Below are positions 18,365-28,645 of a stretch of 40,016 nucleotides of DNA, in pieces. The notes beneath the pieces were generated by a model. That model was not told the origin of the DNA and ran no database searches. It was given only the letters and a program-made list of their open reading frames with translations. The stretch comes from Streptomyces altiplanensis. Lineage in GTDB: Bacteria; Actinomycetota; Actinomycetes; Streptomycetales; Streptomycetaceae. The position numbers and the translations under genes are program-made. Location of the stretch: contig RHMC01000057.1 of the NCBI GenBank assembly GCA_003719395.1, forward strand, positions 1-40,016, read 5' to 3'. Within the stretch, counting starts at the first letter, position 1. Each line of letters opens with the position of its first letter.

Positions 18365-21223
18365 GTGACGACAAGCCCGCCACCGTTCCGCGACCCCGCT
18401 CTTCCCTTCGGCAAGCGCATCGACGACCTGCTGACCCGACTGACGCTCGACGAACGCATTGCGATGCTGCACCAGTTCGCACCCGCCGTGGAACGGCTCG
18501 GCATCGGCCCCTTCCGCACCGGACAGGAGGCCCTGCACGGTGTCGCCTGGATGGGGCCCGCGACGGTCTTCCCGCAGGCGGTGGGGCTCGGCGCGAGCTG
18601 GAACGAGGACCTGGTGCGCAGAGTCGGCGAGGCGGTCGGCACCGAAGCGCGGGCCATGCGCTCCCGCGACGACCGCGTCGGCCTCAACGTCTGGGCGCCC
18701 ACCGTGAACCTGCTGCGCCACCCGCTGTGGGGCAGGAGCGAGGAGGGGTACTCGGAGGACCCCGTGCTCACCACGGCGATCGCGGTCGCGTACACCAGGG
18801 GCCTGCGCGGCGACCACCCGGTCTACTGGCGCACCGCGCCCGTACTCAAGCACTGGCTGGCCCACAACAACGAGACCCTCAGGGACACTTCGTCCGCGTC
18901 GGTGCGGCCGCGCGTGCTGCACGAGTACGACCTGCGCGCCTTCCGGGGAGCCGTCGAAGCGGGCGCGGTCGCCGGGGTGATGCCCGCGTACAACCTGGTC
19001 AACGGCCGCCCCAACCACGTGTCGCCCCATCTGTCCGAGCACTTGCGCACCTGGACCGACGAGGAGCTGCTGGTGTGCTCCGACGCCGGTGCGCCCACCA
19101 ACCTCGTCGAATCCGAGAAGTACTTCGACACCCACGAAGAGGCCACCGCCGCCGCGCTCCGCGCCGGCGTGGACAGCTTCACCGACCACGGCACCGACGC
19201 GTCGGTCATCACCGGCCGGATCCGCCGCGCCCTGGAACAGGGGCTGCTCACCGAGGCGGACATCGACACGGCGGTACGCCGTCACCTCTCCGTCCGGCTG
19301 CGGCTCGGCGAGTTCGACCCCGGTCTCGACCCGTACGCGGGCACCACCCTGCGGGACTTCGACACCGGTGAGCACCGGGCCCTCGCCCAGGAGGCCGCCG
19401 AGCAGGCGATCGTGCTGCTCAAGAACGACGGGATGCTGCCGCTCGCCGAGGGCACCCGGATCGCGGTCGTGGGACTGCTCGCCGACGAGTGCAAGACCGA
19501 CTGGTACAGCGGCTCGCTGATCCACCGCTCCACGGCACTCGACGGCCTGCGCGAACGCTTCGGCGCCGAGAACGTCACCTTCGCCGAGGGCGTGGACCGG
19601 GTCCGCCTGAAGTGCTCCACGGGCTGGCTCCAGGTGCCCCAGGCCCCGGCGGGCGGCGAGGAGCAGGCGGTGGAAGGCGCACTGGACCCGGCGCTGCTCA
19701 CGGGCCGTACCGATCTGCCGCCCCTGACCACGGGGCCCGAGCCCACCGAACTCGCCCTGATCGACTGGGGCGGCGGAACGCTGACGCTGCGCGCCCCCGA
19801 CGGCCGGTACCTCTCGGCCGGCGCCGACGGATTTCTCCGCGCGTCCGCCGACCGGCCCGGAGGGTGGGTGGTCCAGGAGACCTTCACGCTGGAGAGCCGG
19901 GGGGAAGAGTCCCTCCTCAGGCACACGGGTACGGGCGGGTACGTCGGTGTCGCCGCCGACGGCACGGTGGAGGTCGCCCCCGAAGGGGAAAGCTTCACGA
20001 TCGAATTCCTGGAGCGGGGCGAGGAGGCGGTGACCCGCGCCGCGGCCACCGCGGACGTCGTGGTCGTCGTCGCCGGAAACGACCCGCACATCAACGGGCG
20101 CGAGACCGAGGACCGTACGACGCTGGCCCTGCCGCCGCACCAGGAGCGGCTGTGGCGTGCGGCCCGGGACGCCAATCCGCGTACCGCGCTGGCCCTGGTC
20201 TCGGCCTATCCGTACGCGGTCGCAGACGCCCACGCCGAGCTGCCCGCGCTGCTCTGGAGCGCGCACGGCGGCCAGGCAGCGGGCACCGCGCTCGCCCGCG
20301 TACTGGCCGGCGACGTCTCCCCGGCCGGGCGGCTGCCGCAGACCTGGTACGCGGCCGACGCCGATCTCCCGGACCTGTTCGACTACGACATCATCGGCTC
20401 CCGCCAGACGTACCTGTACTTCGAGGGCTCCCCGCTCTACCCCTTCGGGCACGGCCTGGGCTACTCGTCCTTCGCCTACGGGGACCTGGCGGCCGAGCGC
20501 GACGGGGACCTGTTCCACGTCGCACTGACCGTCACGAACACCGGTCCCGTCGACGCCGACGAAGTGGTCCAGCTCTACACCCGGGCGGTGGACGCGCCGG
20601 TGCTCCGGCCGTCCCGGCAGCTCGCCGTGCACCGCCGCGTGCACCTCGCCGCAGGGGCGGAACGGCGCCTGGAGTTCCGGCTCCCGCTGTCGGAGCTGGG
20701 GTTCTGGGACGTCGCCCACGCCCGCTGGACCGTGGCGCCCGGCACGTACGAACTGCTCGCCGGGGCCTCCAGCGCGGACATCAGGCTCACCGCGTCCGTG
20801 CGGGCCGAAGGCGACCCGCTCACCGCCAGGCCCGTACGGGAGGCGGGCCTCGATGCCGCGTCGTACGACGAACAGCGCGGCACCGAGATCGTCGACCGCA
20901 CCAGGACGTCCGGTGACGCCGTGACACCGGCCGACGGCGCCGACGAGGGGCAACTGGTCTTCCGTGACTGCGACTTCGGGGAGGACGGCGTCCGTTCCGT
21001 CACCGTCGAGGCGTCCGGCGGGGGATCCGTCGAACTCACCTGGGGTGCCACGTCCACCACCGTCGCCGTCACCCCGGCCGGCGGACCGTACGACTACGCG
21101 ACCCGCACCGTCCCCTTCACCGCCTCCGGCGTGCACGACCTGGCCGTGCGGCTGCGCGGCTCCGTCCGCCTGGCACGGCTCACCTTCCCGTCCGCACCGA
21201 ATCCGAGGAACACCACTCGATGA
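18365..21223 (+). CDS. Large GH3 beta-glucosidase with inserted beta-trefoil-like domain and C-terminal carbohydrate-binding module
   Basis: Predicted to release glucose from the non-reducing ends of oligosaccharides in the cytoplasm (no signal peptide). Order: GH3 TIM barrel (residues about 10-330), with the nucleophile Asp near residue 240 in LLVCSDAGAP; start of the alpha/beta sandwich (AIVLLKNDGMLPL); an insertion at about 465-560 resembling a fascin-type beta-trefoil (LTLRAPDGRYLSAGADGFL); the rest of the sandwich (NDPHINGRETEDRTTL); a fibronectin III-like domain; and a C-terminal CBM6-like beta sandwich (about 855-950). ATG 18359 lies only 2 bases after AAGGGG, whereas GTG 18365 has correct spacing and is preferred. 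The last bases ATGA overlap the GH31 start. Specificity could also be beta-xylosidase. Confidence 0.93.
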   Translation: MTTSPPPFRDPALPFGKRIDDLLTRLTLDERIAMLHQFAPAVERLGIGPFRTGQEALHGVAWMGPATVFPQAVGLGASWNEDLVRRVGEAVGTEARAMRSRDDRVGLNVWAPTVNLLRHPLWGRSEEGYSEDPVLTTAIAVAYTRGLRGDHPVYWRTAPVLKHWLAHNNETLRDTSSASVRPRVLHEYDLRAFRGAVEAGAVAGVMPAYNLVNGRPNHVSPHLSEHLRTWTDEELLVCSDAGAPTNLVESEKYFDTHEEATAAALRAGVDSFTDHGTDASVITGRIRRALEQGLLTEADIDTAVRRHLSVRLRLGEFDPGLDPYAGTTLRDFDTGEHRALAQEAAEQAIVLLKNDGMLPLAEGTRIAVVGLLADECKTDWYSGSLIHRSTALDGLRERFGAENVTFAEGVDRVRLKCSTGWLQVPQAPAGGEEQAVEGALDPALLTGRTDLPPLTTGPEPTELALIDWGGGTLTLRAPDGRYLSAGADGFLRASADRPGGWVVQETFTLESRGEESLLRHTGTGGYVGVAADGTVEVAPEGESFTIEFLERGEEAVTRAAATADVVVVVAGNDPHINGRETEDRTTLALPPHQERLWRAARDANPRTALALVSAYPYAVADAHAELPALLWSAHGGQAAGTALARVLAGDVSPAGRLPQTWYAADADLPDLFDYDIIGSRQTYLYFEGSPLYPFGHGLGYSSFAYGDLAAERDGDLFHVALTVTNTGPVDADEVVQLYTRAVDAPVLRPSRQLAVHRRVHLAAGAERRLEFRLPLSELGFWDVAHARWTVAPGTYELLAGASSADIRLTASVRAEGDPLTARPVREAGLDAASYDEQRGTEIVDRTRTSGDAVTPADGADEGQLVFRDCDFGEDGVRSVTVEASGGGSVELTWGATSTTVAVTPAGGPYDYATRTVPFTASGVHDLAVRLRGSVRLARLTFPSAPNPRNTTR

Positions 21224-23474
21224 AGTTCACCGACGGCTTCTGGCTCATGCGCGACGGCGTACGGGCCTCGTACGCGACCGAGGTACGCGATCTGCGCGCG
21301 GGCGACGACCACTTCACGGCGTACGCGTCCGTCAAGCGCGTACGCGACCGCGGCGACACCCTCAACTCCCCGCTCATCACCGTCGAATGCTTCTCCCCGG
21401 CCGAGGGCGTCATCGCGTCCGCACCACCCACCACGCCGGCCGGGCGCACCGCGGCCCCGACTTCTCCCTGCCGGGCGCGCAGGTGGAACCCGGCGCCGGC
21501 AAGGTCCGCCGTGAGCGGACGTCACCGAGCTGACCATCGGACCGCTCACGCTGCGCCTGAACACCGGCGCCGGGGCACCCTGGGGCCTGGAGTTCCTCGA
21601 CGCCGACGGGCAGCGGCTGACGGCCGTCGAGCGCCGGGGCACCGCCTTCGCCACCACCCCCGACGGCGCCCACCACATGATCGGACAGCTCGCGCTCGGC
21701 GTCGGCGAGCACATCTACGGCCTCGGCGAACGCTTCACCCCGTACGTCAAGAACGGCCAGAGCGTCGACGTCTGGCAGGCCGACGGCGGCACGAGCAGCG
21801 AGCAGGCGTACAAGAACATCCCCTTCCACCTCTCCTCGCGCGGCTACGGCGTCTTCGTCAACCACCCCGGCAAGGTGTCGTACGAGATCGGCTCCGAGTC
21901 CGTCGGACAGGTGCAGTTCAGCGTCGAGGACCAGTCGCTGGAGTTCTACGTCGTCGCGGGGCCGACGCCCAAGGACGTGCTGCGCCGCTACACCGCGCTG
22001 ACCGGCCGTCCCGCGCTGCCCCCGGCCTGGTCGTTCGGGCTGTGGCTGACGACCTCCTTCTGCACGCCGTACGACGAGGAGACCGTCACCTCCTTCGTCG
22101 ACGGCATGGCGGAACACGACATCCCGCTGAGCGTCTTCCACTTCGACTGCTTCTGGATGCGCGAATACCAGTGGTCGGACCTGGAGTGGGACCCGGAGGT
22201 CTTTCCCGACCCGGAGGGCATGCTGCGCAGACTCACGGAGCGCGGCCTCAAGGTCAGCATGTGGATCAACCCCTACATCGCCCAGAAGTCCGCGCTGTTC
22301 GCCGAGGCCGCGGCCCGGGACTTCCTGGTACGGCGCCCGAACGGCGACATCTGGCAGTGGGACCTGTGGCAGCCGGGCATGGCCCTGGTGGACTTCACCC
22401 ACCCGGGCGCGCGCGAGTGGTACACGGACAAGCTGCGCGTCCTCCTCGACCAGGGCGTGGACTGCTTCAAGACCGACTTCGGCGAGCGCGTCCCCACCGA
22501 TGTGGTCTGGCACGACGGCTCGGACCCGGAGCGGATGCACAACTACTACACGCACCTCTACAACAGCACGGTCTTCGAACTCCTGGAGAAAGAACGGGGC
22601 CCGGGCCAGGCGGTGCTCTTCGCCCGTTCGGCGACGGCCGGAGGGCAGCAGTTCCCGGTGCACTGGGGCGGTGACTGCTTCGCGTCCCTGGGCGCCATGG
22701 CCGAATCCCTGCGCGGCGGTCTGTCCCTGTCCCTGAGCGGCTTCGGCTTCTGGAGCCATGACATCGGCGGCTTCGAGGGCACACCGGAACCGGAGGTCTT
22801 CAAACGCTGGCTCGCCTTCGGGCTGCTGTCCTCGCACAGCCGGCTGCACGGCAACGTCTCGTACCGGGTGCCGTGGGCGTTCGGCGAGGAAGCGGTGGCG
22901 GTCGCACGCAAGTTCACGCTGCTCAAGCACCGCCTGATGCCGTACCTCTACGGCGTTGCGGTCGAGGCGCACCGCACCGGCGTCCCCGTGATGCGCCCCA
23001 TGCTGCTGGAGTTCCCCGACGACCCCACCTGCCGCACCCTGGACCGCCAGTACATGCTCGGCCCCGATCTCCTGGTGGCCCCCGTCTTCACCGCCGAAGG
23101 AGACGTCGAGTTCTACCTCCCCGAAGGCGCCTGGACGCACCTGCTGACCGGTGAGACGGTCCAGGGGCCGGGATGGAGGCGCGAGGTCCACGGCTTCGAC
23201 AGCCTGCCGCTGTACGTGCGCCCGGGGGCACTGCTCCCGCTGGGCTCCGACGACCGGCGCCCCGACGGCGACTGGCTCGACGACCTGACGCTGCTCTCGA
23301 CCCCGGACACGGACGGCGCCGTGGTCACCGTTCCCGACCTGGAGGGACGCCCCCGCGGGCGTCTTCCGCGCGGTGCGCGAGGGCGACGGGGTGCGGGTCA
23401 CGGCGGAGGGGTCCCAGCGGGCGTTCCGGGTCCAGGAGGTGGGGACGGGCCTCCTGCCTCGGACCGGCCCGTGA
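21220..23474 (+). CDS. GH31 alpha-xylosidase (YicI-like), three frameshifts
   Basis: Removes alpha-1,6-xylose from the non-reducing end of xyloglucan oligosaccharides. The nucleophile Asp is in CFKTDFGERVPTDVVW, and the acid/base Asp should lie in SATAGGQQFPVHWGGDC, both closely like the E. coli alpha-xylosidase YicI. The N-terminal domain begins MKFTDGFWLMRDGVRASY. ATG 21220 overlaps the GH3 stop (ATGA), so the two are coupled. Three slips are needed: near 21412, near 21515 and near 23355 (an extra C in a CCCCC run). With these, the frame ends at the TGA at 23472-23474, giving about 750 aa, the family's normal size. All catalytic sequence lies in one uninterrupted frame. Cytoplasmic. Together with GH3 it would alternate xylose and glucose removal. 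Confidence 0.93.
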
Positions 23475-23852
23475 GGAACGGCCCACCACGGCAGCGCCGC
23501 CGCGACGGCCGGTGCGGGCTGCCGGCGCCCGCGTGTACGTGGCGGCGGACGGCCGGCCGCGTCCGGCCTCGTGGACGCGGTGCGCCCCGTGCTTCTTCGG
23601 GCGCGAGGACGCCGCGGCACCGGCCGGTGCGGTGCTGGACGGCGCCGGCGCCAGGGCGTCCGGAACGCGAGCGTCCCGGCGTCGCCGGACCCGTCCGCGT
23701 ACCGGAACCGCAGGAGCTCGCCGCTCGGCGGTGGCCCCGGTCCACGCCGCCGAACGCGGCGCGCCGTGGCGCCGCTCCGCGGGCGGGGGAGCGGCCGGTA
23801 TCACCCCTGACGCACATGCGTGCCCCGCCCGGATCCGGGGCACGCGCTCACC
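23475..23852. other. Gap of 378 bp without a convincing gene
   Basis: Between GH31 and the DoxX-like gene. Coding-like GC bias exists, and short stretches such as RVYVAADGRP read like protein, but no frame is open throughout with a start, and no domain was recognised. It may be a decayed or heavily error-affected gene remnant. Confidence 0.4.
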
Positions 23853-24405
23853 ATGCCGATTCTGAGGAAAGCCGCACGCCCCCTGCTCGCCTCCGTCTTC
23901 CTCTCGGGCGGACTGCGCACCTTCCGCGACCCGCACTCCGTGCTCTCCGCCGCCGACCCGGTCGTCCAGCCCGTCACGGACCGGATCCCACAGCTGCCGG
24001 ACGACACGGTCCGGCTCGTACGGATCAACGGAGCCGTCCAGCTGGGGGGCCGGCGCCCTGCTCGCGACGGGGCCGCCTCACGCGCGCCGCCGCCCTCGCG
24101 CTGGCGGTCTCGCTCGTCCCCACGACCCTCGCCGGGCACGCCTGGTGGAAGACCGAGGACCCTGATGAACGGGCCCGTCAGCGCACCCAGTTCACCAAGA
24201 ACCTGTCCCTGCTCGGCGGGCTGCTGATCGCCGCCGAGGACACGCACGGGAAGCCGTCCCTGGCCTACCGTTCGCGCGCCGCGGCCTCTTCCGGCCGTCG
24301 CCGCGTCCGCCGGGCCGGGCGCGAGGCGGGCGCCGGCGTCTCCGCGCGGCGCACGGCGTACGCTCCGCGGCCGCCTCCGTGGGAGACCGGCTCCCGGTCG
24401 GCTGA
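23853..24405 (+). CDS. DoxX-family membrane protein, two frameshifts
   Basis: Small integral membrane protein of the DoxX type, exact role unknown; relatives are linked to quinone or thiosulfate redox processes. The start MPILRKAARPLLASVFLSGGLRTF is the typical first DoxX helix with its Gly motif. The middle reads DTVRLVRINGAVQ, then, after a slip near 24045, ALLATG-like and LTRAAALALAVSLVPTTLAGHAWWKTEDPDERARQRTQFTKNL. The last is characteristic of the actinobacterial branch. A second slip near 24360 leads to the tail ASVGDRLPVG and a TGA at 24403-24405, about 184 aa. The ATG at 23853 has no strong ribosome site. It is convergent with the P450 gene, and the long frame that runs on to 24934 is an artefact of the missing stop. 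Confidence 0.75.
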
Positions 24406-24494
24406 CCCCGGACGCCGGACTCCCGCGCGAAGGCGCCCCGGTACGGGCGGACCCGGCCCGGCAGCGGGGAACCACAACGGCCGGGACGGGACGG

Positions 24495-27400
24495 TCAGCC
24501 CGCCGCGTACACGTCCTCGACGTAGCGGCCGGAGGCGGTCAGTTCGCGCAGCCATGCCTCGGACTCCTGCGCAGAGGCGCCCGTGTGCGCGCCGTGCAGG
24601 TCGCGGAACGCGGCCCGCACCCCGGGCGCCATCCGGCTGCCGTCGCCGCAGACGTACACCCGCGCACCGGCCCGCAGCAGCTCCCACACTCGTCCGCCTC
24701 GGCGGCGTTGCGGTGCTGGACGAAGCGGTGTCCGTGCTCGGGCCGGGCGCTGAAGACGGGGCGTACGCGGACGGCACCGGCCTTCTCCGCGGCGGCGAAT
24801 TCCGCGGCGTGCAGGAAGTCGCCGTCGGGGTCGTCGCAGCCGAAGTAGAGCCGTGCGGGCGCGGTCGCGCCGGCGGCGCGCGGTCGGCGCGGCGCCGCGG
24901 AAGGGCGCGAGGCCGGTGCCGGCCGCGACCATGATGACGGCGGCGGGGTCGGCCGCATCCAGGCGGAAGACCTCGCGGCAGGGCTGGACGCGGGCCAGGA
25001 CGGTGTCGCCGGGCCGCAGGGTGTGCAGGTGCGTCGAACCGGTGCCCCCGGGCAGCAGCGAGACCATCAGGTCGGCGTGGCGGGGGTCGTCGCGGGCGAC
25101 GACGAGACGGAGTAGTGCCGGGTGCGCATCGGCGGCAGCAGCTTCAGGACGACCGGCCAGGGCAGGGCGCCGCGCAGTGCCGGGTGGGCCTCGATCAGGT
25201 CGAGCACGGTGCGCGGATCGTCCTCGGCGAGGGCCTCCAGGGACGCTCGCTCGGGCGGACACGGGTTGTGGGCGGCCAGCAGGGCCGCCTGTCCGGCGGC
25301 CGGCCGTGTGCCCAGCTCCAGGTGGTACGTGAGGAGCTGTCGTACCGTCAGGGGACGGTCGACCGGGAGGGTGCCGCGGCCGGGACGGTCCGGGTGCAGC
25401 GCCAGGACGGCGTCCGGGTCCGCGCCGAGGGCGCGGGCCGCCCGCTCGACCGCGGCGGGCGCGTTGGCCGGCAGCACGGCGAGGTGGTCGGCGGTGCGGT
25501 CGGCGACTCCGTCGGGGCAGCGCGATCCGCAGGAACCGCTTGGGCCGGGGCCAGTCCGGGGCGGTGAGGTCGTAGGCCTCCGTGACGGTCATCGAGGCGA
25601 GGCCGTGCCGGGCGGCGAGCGCGTCCAGCGGTCCGCCGGTGATCTCGGTGACGGTGTAACCGGCGTCCCCGGCGTCCCCGGCGGTCGGTGCGCCGGCGCT
25701 CTCGGGATCGCCGTACCGCGCCAGCAGCCGTGTGCGCAGCGCCGCCGTGAACTCCTTGACGGTGCCGCCGAGATCGCCCGAGGCGTCGGCCTCGGCGCGC
25801 TCCAGCAGGCGCCGACCGCCCAGCGCACCGAGCCGGTCGTCGATCAGCTTCGGCACGTGCTGGTACGTCGCGGCCCAGTTGCGGTCGCCGACGCCGAGGA
25901 CGGCGTACGGCACGTCGGCCGCGGCCCCTTCGGGCGCGGCGCCCAGCCACCGGACGAGGGCGGCCGCGTCATCGGTGGGCTGCCCGTTGTAGGAGGCGGC
26001 GACGATGACGACGGGACGGTCGGCGTCCAGCCCGTCGGCGAACGCGTCCAGCGGTGCCACGTCGGCCGAGAAACCCAGACCGGTCGCCTCGTGGCGAGCC
26101 GCTCGGCGAACTCGCGGCAGGTGCCGTAGTTGGTGCCGAGCAGCACCAGCAGCCCGGGTACCCTGCGGGACGCGGGCCGGCAGCCCTTCCGCAGGGCCGG
26201 CCGCCGCGTCGTTTGCGGCGGCTGGGGCCGCCGCCCGGGAGCACGGCGAGTGCGGCGCGGACCGCGGCCCGGTCCCCGGGCGTACGGGCGGCCAGGGTCA
26301 GCGTGAACCCGTCGGGCTTGAGGGTCAGCGTCTCCTTGACGCGCAGCCGGTAGTCGGTGTGGTCGATCAGGCGGTAGCGGTGCACCAGGAGCGCGAGCAG
26401 CATGGTCGCCTCGTGCAGCGCGAACTGCCGCCCGATGCAAGCGCGTTCACCGGTCCCGAACGGCTTGTACGCGTGCGGTGAGCGCGCCGCCTCGGCCTCC
26501 GGGCCGAAGCGGGCCGGGTCGAACATCTCGGGATTGTCGCCCCAGGACGGATCGCGGTGCAGCATCGGCGTGAGCACCGTGACCATCTCCCCGGCCCTCA
26601 CCGGGAAACGACCGCCGATCAGGGTGTCCTCGCGGGCCTGGCGGCTGAAGGCGGCGGCGGTCGGCCACAGGCGGAGCGCCTCGTTGAGGACCTGCCGGGC
26701 GAACGGCAGCCGGCCGATGTCCTCGAAGGACGGGTCGGGGTCCGCCTCGTCGCCCCACAGCTCGTCGGCCTCGCGCTGGGCCATGCGCAGCGCGACCGGG
26801 TCCTTGAGCAGGTAGTACAGGGCGAAGGAGAGTGCGCCAGAGGTGGTCTCGTGGCCGGCGATCAGGAAGGTGATGATCTGGTTGCGTACGTTGGCGGGAT
26901 CGAGAGCGGGGCCGGGGCGCGTCGTACCGTCCCCGTCCTCCCCGGCGCCGAGCATCAGGCCCAGCAGATCGTCGTCCCCCGTCTCACCGCTCGCGGTCCG
27001 GGCGGCGATGACCTCGTCGACGACGGACGCGAGGTACTCCGCGTCGGCGCGGAACGCCGCGTCCTGCGCGCAGTGGTCGGAGCCGGGCCTGCGGGCGAAC
27101 TTGGTCATGCTCCACTGGAGGCAGCGCACCATCGACTCGACGAACGGGTGCGGGGTGTCGCGTGCGAACGATTCGAAGTCGAATCCGAAGCCGGCGAGCC
27201 CGATGGTGTCCAGCGTCATCCTGGTCATGTCGTCCGCGACGTCGACGGGTGAACCGTCGGCCGCCCGCCGGTCCCAGCAGGCCGTGACCCGGCGGGCGAC
27301 CTTCAGCATCGCCGGGTGGTAGGTGCGCATCGAGCCGAGCGCGAAGGCCGGCATCAGGATCTCGTGCGCCTTCGCCCAGTTCGGTTCGTCGTTGTACGCG

Positions 27401-27684
27401 GTGAACAGGCCGTCACCGGCGAACTCCCGGACGTTCTCCAGGACGACGGACACGCCCTTGGCGAAGCGGCTCTCGTCGGCCACCTCGGTGACCAGGTCCA
27501 GCGAGGAGACGAACAGCGTCTCGTGGCCGTTGAACCTGCGCTTGAAGACCGGACCGTGCGTCCGGGCGAGGTCCATCGCCTGCTGGAGGGGCGTCGTGGT
27601 GAGTCCCGTCGCCGAACTGTCGGCGACCGGGATCGTGTCCTCGGGAGCGAGTTCGTCGGGGCGGGGCGCGATGGTGTCGGTCAT
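24495..27684 (-). CDS. CYP102-type self-sufficient cytochrome P450/NADPH reductase fusion, about six frameshifts
   Basis: Single-chain fatty-acid-type monooxygenase. The P450 domain (residues 1-470, uninterrupted) shows the I-helix motif FLIAGHETTSG, the ExxR helix (NEALRLWP) and the heme-cysteine loop FGTGERACIGRQFA. The reductase follows: FMN domain (LLGTNYGTCREFAERL, ASYNGQPTDDAA, VGDRNWAATYQ), FAD domain (RHYSVSSSP) and NADPH domain (AAGTGLAPFRG, VYVCGDGSRMAPGV), ending YVEDVYAAG. Total length about 1063 aa equals the CYP102 family. The reductase is cut by slips near 26160, 26095, 25520, 25100, 24893 and 24693. All landmark motifs survive, so error is likelier than decay, but the density is high. 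The divergent PAS-LuxR gene probably regulates it. Substrate unknown; hydroxylation of medium or long-chain fatty acids is the family norm. Confidence 0.93.
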
Positions 27685-27824
27685 GTCTCCAGCGTCACCG
27701 GGCCGGTGTGTGCGTCATGACCGGGCGACTACATGATTGTGCAGTGGTTTGTCGCTGCGGGCTCTTGCGCGCGGACCGCGGAAGAAGCAGGGAAGAAGCA
27801 GGGGAAGAAACGGGAGAAGGAGCA

Positions 27825-28504
27825 ATGGACAACGGGACGGCGGACGGCGCGGCCGGCGGCGCGGCGGAACCGCCGGGAACGGACGGAGCAGCCGGAACGG
27901 CCGGCCCCTGGCGCAACCACTTCCTGATCCTGCTGGACCGGATTCCCCTCCCCGTCGCGGTGTGCCACGCCTACGGCGAGGTGCTGATCGCCAACCCGGC
28001 CATGGCCGCGCAATGGGGCACGGTTCCCGGCCGGCTGCGCGGCCGCAATCTGCTGGACCTGTTCAGGCCCCGGGACGGGGCCCAGGTCGAACGGCTGACC
28101 GAAGCGCTGCGGCTGGGACACCGGTCGCGCTACCCGTTGGAGGTGCGCTGGCGCGCCGGGCCCGACGAAGCCGAGCGGGAAGGGGAACTGACCGTCGATC
28201 CGGTCGGCGACCCCTCGCTGCGGCCGCCCGCGCTGGCTGCGCTGCTGCGGATCGCGACACCGGCCCGCCGCCCGCACCCAGGGGCCGGGCGAGCCCCGTG
28301 GAGGCCCGGATCCTGGCGCTGGCCGCCGGGGGCGCCACCACGGCGTCGATCGGCGCGGCGCTGGGGCTGACGGTGGACGGCGTCAACTATCACCTCACCC
28401 GGCTGGCCCGCCGCTGGCGGGTGCAGGGCCGCACCGCGCTGGTCGCCAGGGCGTACGTACTGGGCGTGCTGTCCCCGGGCAGCTGGCCGCCGACCCCTGC
28501 CTGA
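27825..28504 (+). CDS. PAS-LuxR transcriptional regulator divergent from the P450, one frameshift
   Basis: DNA-binding regulator with a sensory domain. The PAS-like domain (residues about 30-130) contains IPLPVAVCHAYGEVLIANPAMAAQWG. After a slip near 28285 comes a LuxR-type helix-turn-helix: VEARILALAAGGATTASIGAALGLTVDGVNYHLTRLARRW. The protein is about 226 aa. The ATG at 27825 follows GAGAAGGAG at 4 bases. It is separated from the P450 start by 140 bp, which must hold both promoters; no clear palindrome was found there. PAS-LuxR proteins next to CYP102-type genes recur in streptomycetes (recollection), so control of the P450 by a lipid or redox signal is the natural inference. Confidence 0.85.
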
Positions 28505-28645
28505 GCCGCCCGGCCGCCCGGCCGTACGCACCGGCTCTACGCACCCGGTCGTATCCGCCCGGCCGGCCCGGTCCCGGTCGTCTTCGCGCGAGAGCGGCCC
28601 GGCCCGCCCAACCGCCGTCGCCGGAGCCGCGTCGATGAGGCAAGA

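Noticed and set aside
16409..21136. A 1575-codon minus-strand open frame
   Set aside because: Only the part below 18088 is the binding protein; the rest is the antisense of GH3, open because of GC bias.
21677..24934. A 1085-codon frame from GH31 through DoxX into the P450 region
   Set aside because: It strings together parts of GH31 and DoxX across frameshifts; the rest is low-complexity and antisense.
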